DNA of 13,067 nt from Endotrypanum monterogeii (GCA_000333855.2 KV784178.1:3657-16723); one strand, 5' to 3'. Shown: positions 1 through 7,737, counted from the first letter of the stretch. Made by a program: numbers and translations. Notes: generated by a model not told the origin, from the letters alone.

Positions 1-136
1 GGTGCTTCCCCAGCGACTGCACGAACTTCAGCTCCGAGATCGTGTAGCGCGCCTCCTCCGCTGCCTTGACGCCGTCGTAGAACAGGCTCGGGTGGCCCTG
101 CCCCTCCTTGGGCACCTGCGACGGCTTGTTGCCCAT
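1..136 (-). CDS. N-terminal fragment of MGNKPS-type myristoylated protein (left paralogue, cut by window edge)
   Basis: An ATG at 136 opens a frame that runs off the left edge, giving 45 codons. The protein begins [16 protein letters not shown] and is the same as the gene at 12865-11210 for residues 1-36 except residue 21 (Asp here, Lys there). From residue 37 the two diverge (KFVQSLGKH here, HFVKALQVH there) but stay alignable, so this is a paralogue and not an identical copy. Gly2 and Ser6 fit the N-myristoyltransferase consensus, which suggests membrane anchoring. No ATG lies between the likely splice acceptor (264-270) and this start, which supports the start choice. All visible third codon positions are GC-rich, unlike the body of the right-hand paralogue. 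It is the last gene of the window in transcription order and follows the permease. Its function is unknown; the family is not one I recognise. Confidence 0.8.
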   Translation of the reverse strand, partial: MGNKPSQVPKEGQGHPSLFYDGVKAAEEARYTISELKFVQSLGKH

Positions 137-263
137 GATTGGGGTTACTTCGCCTTGTCACTCCCGCGTCCCTATCACAATGGCGACCTGCAGGGCCGTG
201 AACAGCGCAGCGCGAGAGCAGGTATGCGCACGGGTGCACTTGGCGCAGGGGCAGGGGCGCAGT

Positions 264-271
264 CTGATCTC
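264..271 (-). promoter_or_regulatory. Candidate spliced-leader acceptor for the left MGNKPS gene
   Basis: On the minus strand two AG dinucleotides (270-269 and 265-264) follow a pyrimidine-rich stretch (read leftward from about 390 to 340) and an AC repeat. Use of either would give a 5' UTR of about 130 bases that contains no ATG before the start codon at 136. This is inferred from the trypanosomatid rule that trans-splicing uses an early AG downstream of a polypyrimidine tract. The same two AGs occur in the right copy at 12993-13000. Confidence 0.35.
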
Positions 272-288
272 GTCGCACACGGTGCGAT

Positions 289-314
289 GTGTGTGTGTGT
301 GTGTGTGTGTGTGT
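289..314. repeat. (GT)13 microsatellite
   Basis: There are thirteen GT units on the plus strand, which read as AC on the transcribed strand. It lies just upstream of the likely splice acceptor of the left MGNKPS gene. The matching tract at the right end of the window has fourteen units, which is the only length difference between the two repeat copies. Confidence 0.95.
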
Positions 315-336
315 GGGCGAGTGGTGCAATGGCAGG

Positions 337-1053
337 GGCACAGCGACGCGGTGAAGAGAGAGGAGAGGGGGGCAAGAGGCGAGCAGAGTGTGTGTGTGTG
401 CGAGAGCAGCAGAGAAGCAGCAGCAGCAGCGGAGTTTCGCGGTGGTGCGGGCGTCACACAGGCAGTGCTCATCCCAGCTGCGCCTGGTCAAGGCCCACCC
501 GCGAGTTCCGTCCCGCCAGCCGCAGGGAGGCACACCGACGTAGTACAGTCATCGGCCACGCGGCGGCGAAAGCGAGGCGCCGCGTCATGCCCACCAGTGA
601 GCGGCACACGGCGGCGGCCCACATCACTATCCTTATTACTATTGTTATTATTATTGTCGTGCGGGCACCCACACCGGCAGCAGCGCGGGGAGGGGGTGGA
701 GCGGAAAAGACTCGAATGGGAGCGCAGCAGCGACCGCTGGGGGGATGACAGGGTACGGCGCGCCGCAAAAATGAGTGTGCACATGGGAGGGGAGGAGGGG
801 GGGGGTGAGGGGTGTAAAGGAAAGACGGAAACACACTCACGGATGGGGCGGTGCCGGCTGAATACACCAGCGGGGCAGTGGGGGGACAAATGCCAAACCA
901 CACGCGACAACGCCATGGGGGCGGGAAACACACTGGGGCGACGGGCATGCACCTCGCGCACGAGTGTGCCCACAAGAAACCAACATCGAAAGGCGAGGGA
1001 GGGGGGGTTGGGGGCTCGGGGGACACCTTTGACAGCAGTCCAGCGTAGAACAC
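337..1053. other. Intergenic region upstream of left MGNKPS gene, no gene seen
   Basis: This stretch holds a GA-rich segment (343-390), a short GT tract (389-400), a CAG/AGC run near 415-432, a short ATT-rich patch (627-657) and G-rich purine tracts (770-815, 990-1020). On the transcribed strand the purine tracts are pyrimidine tracts and could guide splicing of the gene at 136. Open frames exist on both strands but are low-complexity (runs of His/Thr, Cys/Val, Ser or Pro) and overlap each other in several frames, so I do not call any. Confidence 0.6.
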
Positions 1054-1730
1054 ACGGGCAGCTGCCGCGGCAGCGGGTTACCCGGCCAGGCCGATGGACG
1101 CACGGTCCACCGACAGTGGGCGCATCCCGCTGCTGTGGCGGCGCCAGCACCCCGGTAAAGAAGAAAGTGGGACACCGTGGCGTCGGCGGCCACTCGGCGC
1201 ACTTCAGCCGCCACAGCGCGTCCCGGCAAGCCGCATTCGATCCACGGCTCAACGTGCTCTTGGTCTCCATTGCCGGCAACAGAGGTCCGGCTATCTCGGC
1301 GGTGAGGGGCTGTCGCCGACGAGCAGCGGTGCGAGACTTCCCAGGGCGGGTCGCAGCAGGCTAAGCCTACGGCAAGCCCTCATGGCGGGGAATGGGGCGT
1401 GTAGTGTGTATACGCTTGGAGGGGGCCGTGGGGGTGTGCAAGGGGTGCGGTGAGTTCACGGGCGGTGGCGGGGAAAGAGAGGAGAAGCGTTAAGAGTGAG
1501 AGGGCATCGCAAAAAGACACGGGCAAAGGGGGCGCCGCGTGGAACAGTCGTCGCTGTTCCTCATGCGCAGTCGCCCAAAGGGTCGACTGCTCACACACTG
1601 CTATAGGACGCATGGCAACGATTCCCCGGTGCAGGGATGCTCCATGGGGACAGCGTGCTGACCCTGTCGCTGGGCGACGTGAGCTGACACAATGAGCGCC
1701 AGGACAACGCACCCCGCCATAGAAACAGAG
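1054..1730. other. GC-rich non-coding block, possible degenerate retroposon
   Basis: This is a block of about 680 bp that is GC-rich, largely free of microsatellites and unlike the purine-biased DNA on both sides. No frame gives a convincing protein. In position it resembles the block at 9370-10110: both lie on the far side of an AT-rich island from the upstream gene's stop. Leishmania intergenic regions and 3' UTRs often carry short degenerate SIDER retroposons of about 0.5-0.8 kb with such composition. I see no terminal poly(A) or target-site duplication here, so this is only a suggestion. Confidence 0.25.
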
Positions 1731-1924
1731 GCGCGATTGGGTGTAGCTTCCGCGAGCTCACTCACAGAATGATCAAGCCGCCTGAAAGGTCAGCCGCAGC
1801 GGCGCTCGCGTACATCGACACTGTCCTGCTGCTACCCCTGTCATGCTCCTCACGCTATACCACACCTGACTGAGCTGGTCACACACGTACAAACACACAT
1901 GCAGGCATGCATGCAGATGTGCAT

Positions 1925-1958
<34 letters not shown>

Positions 1959-2480
1959 TGATATTTATCATGATGGGTATCAAAAATGCATATATTTCTT
2001 CTCCTCTGAGTGACGAGGCGGTTCTTAGTTTAGTGGGTGCGCCGTCTCACTTTGAAGGGAACATCATCGCCCACCACAGCCCCGCGTGGCTGTCTGTGTG
2101 CGGCTGCGCACCGGGTTGGTGTCGGATGGGGGCACAATGGCGGAGCGCACGTCAGACGCGGGGCGGAGAGAAGCTCACTGTGACACAGAAGTAAACCGAC
2201 GAAAAGAAAAAAAGGGCAACATCAACGGCAGGATACACACTTATACGGTGCGGGGGTCGAGGCAGCCACAGACCCAGTGGGATCCGCGTGGGAGTGGCGG
2301 TTCCTGTGGGTAGCACTGTCACGCACCCTCTCCTGGCGTTGTGTACCTTGCGTGTCTCGTCTTCCCCCCTGCTCTATTACAGTGTGTGTGCGGTGCGGTG
2401 CACGTACCGCCCTCCCTCGGAAGGGACAACGCCCGCCACCCCTCACCAGTGCCAGCAATGGAATGTTTCTTCCCACAGAG
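1731..2480. other. Intergenic DNA around an AT island, no gene seen
   Basis: This stretch is probably the distal part of the permease 3' UTR or the spacer beyond it. It contains the AC/AT microsatellite at 1925-1958 and otherwise mixed sequence. A minus-strand frame of about 100 codons (from roughly 2520 to 2222) has low third-position GC and no recognisable motif. I do not call it a gene. Confidence 0.5.
1925..1983. repeat. AC/AT microsatellite with short inverted repeat (AT island 1)
   Basis: An (AC)6 run (1925-1936) passes directly into an (AT)11 run (1937-1958). It is followed by a six-base inverted repeat, TTGATA (1958-1963) and TATCAA (1978-1983). The island lies about 1.4 kb beyond the permease stop in the transcribed direction. 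It is one of four similar AT islands, one in each intergenic region. Confidence 0.85.
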
Positions 2481-3010
2481 GCATCAGAGGAAAGAACAGC
2501 AATGGGGCGAGCGTGGCGCATCGAGGGCAGAAGAAGAAGTGGGAGGGGGCGGGGTACGGTGGCACACACGCACATTCACACACACACACAAGGGAGTGAC
2601 GCGGTCTCCACCGCCGTTCCAGACGATAACACAGAGGGGGAAGTTACGAGGAAATGACAGTGCAAAAACACACACAAACACACAGACGTGTACAACAGAA
2701 CAATGCGACGGAAACGCGAAGACACGGAGTAAATGCTGAACGGAAAAATACAAACACACACAAAAACGAGGAAACATCCGCGTGAAATAAAAACGAACTG
2801 AGGGAGGTGTTAGAGGGAATATTACGGGAAGAGGAGATGGTATCGCTTCAAAAGGAAAAAAAATGGAAATAAAACTGGCGAGGCACACAGGACAGAAAAA
2901 CAAGAGATAAAGATACCGCAAAAAAAAAAAAAGAGTCAAACAAGGAGGGGGGAATGGTGGGGGAGGGGTAGGGAAAGTGCCCAGACGTTAATGGCATGAA
3001 AATACTTGAA
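2481..3010 (-). other. Long purine-biased tract (pyrimidine-rich on transcribed strand), no gene
   Basis: About 500 bp are strongly A/G-biased on the plus strand. The stretch includes an A-rich segment with twelve A residues near 2920-2931, G-rich stretches near 2946-2970, and CA repeats near 2572-2592. On the transcribed strand it reads as C/T-rich 3' UTR sequence that starts about 380 bases after the permease stop. No convincing coding frame follows it, so if it acts in RNA processing it would more likely guide polyadenylation or an unannotated acceptor than serve a visible gene. Confidence 0.5.
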
Positions 3011-3388
3011 AAAAAAAAGGCTACTTATAAACTCATCGTGGAGCGACCAACGGGTGCGGGAGCACCCAAACCAACGGACTTCTCACCACGGGGTCGGCAG
3101 GCACATCAGAGATCGCTCTACAAGGGGGGGGGCACACAGCGCCGGGGGTGGGGAGGAGGCGGGGCCATGTCGCGGGACACTAGCATGCACGGGAGACCGC
3201 AACAACATCAGAGGGAGGAATCGCCTGAGCAGAGGAGGCGCAGAAGAAATACGATCTTGGCAGCCCAACACGACCGAATACTTAGAGACCGAGTACGTGA
3301 CGTCCAGCAGACATGGGACATGGACGAGAAAGACGACACAGATAAACACACACACACACACACACACACACCAATGCACGCTCTCGAC
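3011..3388 (-). other. Proximal 3' UTR of the amino acid permease
   Basis: This is the sequence immediately downstream of the permease stop codon on the transcribed strand. It contains a 13-unit AC repeat and mixed-sequence DNA, with a G-rich patch near 3123-3165. No separate gene is supported. Confidence 0.5.
3346..3371. repeat. (AC)13 microsatellite in the permease 3' UTR
   Basis: There are thirteen AC units on the plus strand, which read as GU in the mRNA. The tract begins about 18 bases after the permease stop codon, so it would be among the first elements of the 3' UTR. Confidence 0.95.
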
Positions 3389-4831
3389 TCAAACAAAAAA
3401 GCTGTGGTGGACCGTAGCGATGGTACCGAAAACAATCGCAATCACGCCGGACACAATCAGGAAGTACGTCGCCAGCCAGTGCCAGATGCCCACCGTCTTG
3501 AGGCTCCAGTCGCCGCTGTACATCCAGAAGTACGCGGGAAACAAAAAGCTGATGAACCCACCGCACAACGAACCCACCAGACCCAGAGCCGTATTGATGC
3601 TCGGGATGAACAGCCCACACACCAGGATTACCACAGCCATCAGCAGTATCACGCTAGTGTGCTTCCAGTACGGCACCGTGTCCAGGTCCCAGCTCAGGCA
3701 GTGGTAGACGAAGTTGCGGCACGGCAGCATGTTCATCGCGAAGGCCGCGCAGAGCTTGATGAGCATGCCGACGTACGCGACCATCATGTAGGGCTGGTGC
3801 ACGGGGTCAAAATTGACGAGGATGGAGTCCCGCGTGTCGTCCGCGAAGTCGAAGTACCCAAAGACACCAGTCAGTATGTACAGCACCATGCACACCGTCA
3901 TCGAGATGGCGCTCGCGACCGTCAGCTGCCGCACAGACGGGCGAGGGCGTTGCTCAAAATACACCGACCCGGTCACCGCCTGACACAAAAACGAAAATAT
4001 GAAGATGGACAATCCGTAGAGGGCCTGGTTCCCCGTCGTGAAGTAGCTCATCTTGCCGCGCTTGCCCTGCTTCAACCCACCCGTGCTGGAGTGCACCACG
4101 ATGGTGACGACAAAGTACAGCACCATGCACACGCCCACAGCAGAGATGTAGCGGATGCTGTTCACGCGCTTGGGGATCACGATCGGCACCATAAAAAACA
4201 GCCAGATGAGACTGGTGATGCAGCGGTTGCCGGCGGTCGTCAGGAGGAACGCCGGCGTGCCGGGCGACCTCTCGAGGATCGGCGTGATGAGGCTGCTGAC
4301 GGCGCTGATGTAGGCCACCGCCGTGCCGAAGCACGACAGCCACAGCACGAACCCGACGAAGTAGTCCCAGTCGTGGCCGAAAAGAGTGCGCGCCAGCTCC
4401 TCGAACGTCTGGCATCCCGTCGCCCTCATGGCGTAGCCAAGCAGCGTCATGGTGTACACCGTCACCGCTGTCACAATCACTAGGTAAATGATTGACATGA
4501 TGATACCCGACATGGCGAAGGACGAAGGCATCGAGATGATGCCGCCGCCGAGAGTGACGGAGCCGAGACTGAAGCAGTTCGAGACAACGCCGCCGTACGG
4601 GATCAGCCACTCCGTGAGCCGGAAGAGCACGTGGCGCTTCCTCTTCACTACCTCCGTGCTGTTATCGGAGTGGGAGCCCGGCAGCTTCATCAGCTTTTCG
4701 TCGTTCTGCGCATGATTCTTTTTTCGGCCTTCTGGGCATCCCTCCACGGCGTCATCTAGGTGTGCGACCGTGAGTGAATCACTCAGGTGCTCTTGTTCCT
4801 CCTCCGTGGTGAGGAGGTTTGTGGGGTGCAT
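3389..4831 (-). CDS. Amino acid permease (AAAP/AAT family)
   Basis: This encodes a 480-residue polytopic membrane protein. A hydrophilic N-terminal tail of about 75 residues precedes about 11 predicted helices, roughly at 82-104, 108-132, 157-182, 204-220, 226-246, 270-290, 303-326, 347-367, 392-412, 415-435 and 452-474. Helix 1 carries the broken-helix motif GSVTLGGGIISMP (90-102), the substrate-site region of the amino acid/auxin permease superfamily. The FSFLCQAVTGSVYFE stretch in helix 6 also fits. Members of this family in Leishmania carry amino acids such as arginine, lysine, proline or alanine across the plasma membrane; the substrate here cannot be told from sequence. I chose the ATG at 4831. 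The frame extends to 4855 only through a TTG, and an in-frame TGA lies further upstream with no ATG between. Third codon positions are strongly GC-rich. The neighbouring genes do not suggest a shared pathway. Confidence 0.93.
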   Translation of the reverse strand: MHPTNLLTTEEEQEHLSDSLTVAHLDDAVEGCPEGRKKNHAQNDEKLMKLPGSHSDNSTEVVKRKRHVLFRLTEWLIPYGGVVSNCFSLGSVTLGGGIISMPSSFAMSGIIMSIIYLVIVTAVTVYTMTLLGYAMRATGCQTFEELARTLFGHDWDYFVGFVLWLSCFGTAVAYISAVSSLITPILERSPGTPAFLLTTAGNRCITSLIWLFFMVPIVIPKRVNSIRYISAVGVCMVLYFVVTIVVHSSTGGLKQGKRGKMSYFTTGNQALYGLSIFIFSFLCQAVTGSVYFEQRPRPSVRQLTVASAISMTVCMVLYILTGVFGYFDFADDTRDSILVNFDPVHQPYMMVAYVGMLIKLCAAFAMNMLPCRNFVYHCLSWDLDTVPYWKHTSVILLMAVVILVCGLFIPSINTALGLVGSLCGGFISFLFPAYFWMYSGDWSLKTVGIWHWLATYFLIVSGVIAIVFGTIATVHHSFFV

Positions 4832-4967
4832 TGTCTTTGCTTGCGGCTCAAACAAAAGGGATACACAGCACTCGGGGAAGGGAGCACGGGCAGTTCAGCT
4901 GATGTTGAGGATTGTGGCAGAGGGGAGCAGGCGACGTGTGTCTGGCGAGGGAAGGGGGAACAAAACA

Positions 4968-5060
4968 CTGGCGTAAACGACAGAAAAAGAAAACAAAACA
5001 GAGAGAAATAAGAGTGAGGGGGAGGGGCAAGGAGGAGGAGAGAGCAGGAAAAGAAAAAGG
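4968..5060 (-). promoter_or_regulatory. Polypyrimidine tract and candidate spliced-leader acceptor for the permease
   Basis: The minus strand has a nearly unbroken C/T tract from about 5060 to 4978, followed by GCCAG with the AG at 4969-4968. This is the first AG after the tract. It would give a 5' UTR of about 136 bases to the ATG at 4831. It is the clearest trans-splicing signal in the window. Confidence 0.55.
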
Positions 5061-5206
5061 ATTTCACGGTAATATAGGTACGTGAAAACAAAAAAAAGGA
5101 GAAGGGAGAAGGGTGGAGAAGACAGACGTGAATTGAGCAAATGCAAACACAGTAAAGCCTCAATTAATATCTGGTTAAATGTGTATATGTATGTGCCCGT
5201 GTGTGT

Positions 5207-5246
5207 GAATATAAATAAATAAATAAATAAATATATATATATATTC
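5207..5246. repeat. AAAT/AT repeat with inverted-repeat ends (AT island 2)
   Basis: An (AAAT)5 run (5213-5232) is followed by an AT run. The whole is bounded by GAATATA (5207-5213) and TATATTC (5240-5246), which are reverse complements and could form a hairpin in DNA or RNA. It lies about 1.04 kb past the stop of the CFAP97-like gene. Confidence 0.9.
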
Positions 5247-6285
5247 GAAGAAGAAGAGAGACGTCAACGCGCCTATCAGACGTAATCCGTCGCCTTCGCC
5301 TTTCTTCGCTCCTCGGGGACAGAGGGAAGGTAAGGGGGCCGCGGCTATCTTGTCCTCCTGCGCCTCTTGCTGCGTGCAATCGATGCCTGCGTTTGACCTA
5401 AAACTTGAAGCGGGATGGGGGTGAGAGAGAGAGGTGGGATATGTGTCTGTGTGTGTTCTCTGATGTGGCGTGCGTGAGTGCTGCGGTCTTGTCCTCGCCT
5501 TCCAGGTGGACACGCGGAAACACAACGCGAGCAGGAAAACAAAGCGAACGGGGGATCCGAGAGCGACGCGATGAGAGCGCACGCAGAAAAAGCGAGAGGG
5601 GGCGGGGAGGGAGAGCGGCGTCGCGGTCGCGTCAAAGGCAGCTTCCCGTGCAGTTTGTAGGCGTAGAGCGAGTGAAAGAGCGTGAGGGAGGCGCGTGGAC
5701 TGCGCAGAGGAGTCCGAGCAAGAGGGGAGACGTGAGGAGAGAGGGAAAGAGGGAGGGGGGAAGGTGGAGAAAGCAGGGAGGGTGTAACCCAGGATATGCA
5801 GCGATGCTCTGGCAGGCAGCCACACCGCTCTACACAACGCGGAGCGCATGCAGCAGCTATCCAATGCCCACGGAGTCGGTGGTGGGCTGATACCGAGACC
5901 CACCGCCCGAGTGCAGGCTGTGCCGTGTTTGAAGGCGACGACTCGCGTCCCTCTGCTTCAGCTCAGTGGCGGGGGAGGGGAGGGGGTGGCGCCGGTGGAC
6001 GCTGTCGCGCTCGCACATCGTGGGATCGCTGTCATGCAGCCAACAGAGTCGAGGTGCTCGTAGGGGGACGAGAAAGAGAAAAAGCACAGGTGCCGTCGGA
6101 GTGGAGAGCCCACTATACCAGCAGCACTACATATACATCGGAGGCCGACAAACAGAATGCGGCAACCAGTCCCTGCAGACCGTCTCGATAACACACGGGG
6201 GGGGGGGGGTCAGTCCTGCGTGAAATGCAGGGGACGCTCAGCCACAACGCAACGGCGCCACCCCCTCCCCTCGGCGGCGTGCCCT
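5247..6285. other. Intergenic region downstream of the CFAP97-like gene, no gene seen
   Basis: On the transcribed strand this is the 3' UTR and spacer after the CFAP97-like stop. It includes a purine-rich stretch near 5410-5445, a long one from about 5550 to 5790, and a run of 13 G residues at 6197-6209. Frames on both strands are low-complexity and overlapping; none shows a domain or consistent codon bias. Confidence 0.55.
6197..6209. repeat. G13 homopolymer
   Basis: There are thirteen consecutive G residues on the plus strand, which read as C13 in the transcript. The tract starts 77 bases after the stop codon of the CFAP97-like gene in the transcribed direction, so it falls in its 3' UTR. 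Confidence 0.9.
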
Positions 6286-6756
6286 TCAGTGATGCGTCCG
6301 GTCCAAGGGGCAGTAGGGGTAGCGGCTAGCACGTGACGCGAACTCCTCGTTTTGGCGACGGTCGGCCTCGAACTTTTCCGTGCGGTAGACCGGCTGCGCG
6401 CGCTCCAGGCGCTCTAGCATCTTCGCGTTCTCCTGCGCGATAGCGGTCCGCTCCTGCTGACGGCGCTGCTGCGACCGGATCGCCCTGTTGTGGTTGCGCC
6501 ACGGCTCCGACATATCGATGCTGCCTTGGGTGTTCATGATGTGCAGCATCTTCTTCACCAGCTTTCGGTTCTCCAGATTCACCTGCTCCGCGCGCGCGAC
6601 ATTCATGGGCGCGGAGCCGATCGGGCGAACAAAGGCGCAACTCTCAGGCATCCTATTGTCGATGCGGCACGGCTGCTTGTCCACACGCTCGCGATGCCTC
6701 CGGTAGTTTCGCTCCCGCTCCGCGAACATCAGACTACTACTCGGCTTGGGCTGCAT
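6286..6756 (-). CDS. CFAP97/Hemingway-domain protein (probable axonemal protein)
   Basis: This encodes 156 residues, rich in Arg, Glu and Gln, with no membrane segment or signal peptide. Residues about 60-145 fit the CFAP97 (Hemingway, KIAA1430-like) domain. That region has a leading helix with ENRKLVKKMLHIMN, a short GSIDMSEPW link, a basic helix of the RQQERTAIAQENAKMLERL type, then PVYRTEKFEADRRQNEEF. The pattern of a conserved I-x-x-EN-x-x-x-L-x-RL helix followed by a P-x-Y motif is the family's hallmark as I know it. Proteins of this family are tied to cilia and flagella (sperm axoneme maintenance in animals), which fits a flagellate. The size is close to the short CFAP97D1-type members. 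The start at 6756 is the first ATG after the likely splice acceptor; an alternative in-frame ATG lies at 6729. The family call rests on recalled motifs, not on a search. Confidence 0.78.
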   Translation of the reverse strand: MQPKPSSSLMFAERERNYRRHRERVDKQPCRIDNRMPESCAFVRPIGSAPMNVARAEQVNLENRKLVKKMLHIMNTQGSIDMSEPWRNHNRAIRSQQRRQQERTAIAQENAKMLERLERAQPVYRTEKFEADRRQNEEFASRASRYPYCPLDRTHH

Positions 6757-6854
6757 CGGCAGGGATGCAGCAGCCGTGGAGGAAATATTGGGGGAGGAAT
6801 GGGGGGCGGGGGGGTGAAGGATCAGCGCGCAGGTGCAGATGAAACAAAACACAG

Positions 6855-6912
6855 CTGGATCGAGAGGTTGGGAATACGCAATTAATATAGAAAGGAATAG
6901 AGAGAGAGGTGT
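6855..6912 (-). promoter_or_regulatory. Pyrimidine tract and candidate spliced-leader acceptor for the CFAP97-like gene
   Basis: On the minus strand a CT-rich run (about 6912-6888) is followed by an AT-rich linker and then by ATCCAG with the AG at 6856-6855. This would give a 5' UTR of about 98 bases without any ATG before 6756. Confidence 0.4.
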
Positions 6913-6957
6913 GTGCGTGTGTGTGGGGTGGTGTGGTGTGGTGTGGGGTGGGGTGGA
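6909..6957. repeat. GTGTG/GGTGTG simple repeat
   Basis: A GT-rich tract here turns into imperfect GTGTG pentamers and G-rich sequence, just upstream of the pyrimidine tract of the CFAP97-like gene. On the transcribed strand it reads as CA/CCACA. It is low-complexity DNA with no sign of coding. Confidence 0.85.
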
Positions 6958-7671
6958 GGGGGCGAGCGCTTGGCTCGGCACGGCGTGTCCTGCACAGACA
7001 ACGGCACACCTGAGCGCTCCGAAAAAAAAAAGGTCGCGTTCTCCAGCAAGCGATGTAGGGCACAACCGTCGACGCACGCGTTGTGCACCAGATCGGGGAG
7101 ATAGGAGAGCCTAGTACCGGGCACCGCTCTACCGGGTCGCTCCACAACAAACGAGGCGCACAGGAGGGTATGCAGGAGGCAAGGGGTAGAGCAGGCAGAC
7201 GAGTGCGCAGGCAATGAGAAACAGGGTGTGAGACGTCGCGAGGCGCGCCCAAGCAGAGCAGAGGGTAGTGCGGCACACCAGCAAACCAGACATTGAGGTG
7301 AAAGTGGCTCCGCCGCAGGTGGGGAGACCTGACAAAACAGCAGCGGCAAACGCCCGAAGCCAATCTGCACAGTCCCCCTCCCCGACGCTGAAACAGCAGA
7401 CACGCAGTACTGCGCAAACTCGATGCGCGTGCCATCGCCAGAGTGCGTGGGAGAGCGCCCCTGTGTCGGTGCGCATTCAAGCTGCTCCCATTGTCGCTCC
7501 CTCGCCGGGCCGCGCACACTACTCCATATATAGATATATATTGCGTCTCTTCTTCGCACTGAGGCTTATGCCTCGCCCACGCGACTTTCCTCCATTTAGC
7601 GGGCGTGATGGCGACAACTGATGTTCAGCTGGGGCCACCAGTAATGTTGTTAAGCCCACACATACTGAACT
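6958..7671. other. Intergenic region, no gene seen
   Basis: This is mixed-sequence DNA between the CFAP97-like gene and the AT island at 7672. It contains a run of ten A residues near 7022-7031 and a short ATATA patch at 7526-7541. Several overlapping frames are open on both strands (Cys/Arg/Ser-rich, no motif), which is typical of stop-poor GC-rich DNA; none is called. Confidence 0.55.
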
Positions 7672-7737
7672 ATATATATATATGAACATAAAAATATATA
7701 TATATTCAAATATACAAATATATAAATATATGTTCAT
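7672..7737. repeat. AT-rich island with ATGAACATA / TATGTTCAT inverted repeat (AT island 3)
   Basis: Sixty-six bases here are almost purely A/T. The nine-base arms ATGAACATA (7682-7690) and TATGTTCAT (7729-7737) are exact reverse complements, and the 38 bases between them are AT-rich and partly self-complementary, so a long imperfect hairpin is possible. It lies about 0.9 kb after the stop of the 80-residue gene and 0.9 kb before the CFAP97-like start. Confidence 0.85.

Larger units (their letters stand above)
29..336. repeat. Left copy of long direct repeat (start of MGNKPS gene plus upstream DNA)
   Basis: This stretch matches 12758-13067 in the same orientation. By eye I count three substitutions (at 74, 76 and 80, all inside the coding part) and one extra GT unit in the right copy. 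The 152 bases from 137 to 288, between the start codon and the GT repeat, are identical. The match begins sharply at 29; position 28 already differs. The far end cannot be fixed because the right copy runs into the end of the window. The repeat covers about 36 codons, the presumed 5' UTR and the splice acceptor region. Confidence 0.95.

Noticed and set aside
1225..1255. A TTCGATC motif resembling a tRNA T-loop
   Set aside because: The flanking bases do not form a T-arm stem, and no D-arm, anticodon arm or acceptor stem can be placed around it.
108..1364. A long plus-strand open frame of over 400 codons at the left end
   Set aside because: It runs through the GT microsatellite and the antisense of the left MGNKPS start, has low-complexity composition (Cys/Val, Ser, Gly/Arg) and no motif. 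Other frames on both strands are open over the same stretch.
2222..2575. Minus-strand frame of about 100-117 codons following a pyrimidine tract
   Set aside because: The mixed third positions, lack of any motif and Arg/Thr/Ser-rich translation of simple sequence do not support a gene. It would need conservation or spliced-leader evidence.
2996..4483. A long plus-strand open frame of almost 500 codons opposite the permease
   Set aside because: It is rich in His, Arg, Gln and Asp and has no domain. It is the antisense shadow of the GC-rich permease gene, whose own frame has clear membrane helices and a family motif.
4832..4855. An eight-codon N-terminal extension of the permease starting at 4855
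   Set aside because: The codon at 4855-4853 is TTG, not ATG. The first ATG in frame is at 4831, and a TGA lies further upstream with no ATG between.
6757..7077. An upstream extension of the CFAP97-like frame towards 7077
   Set aside because: The extra residues are His/Thr/Pro-rich translations of the CA repeat and lie upstream of the likely splice acceptor at 6855. The first ATG of the mature mRNA would be 6756.
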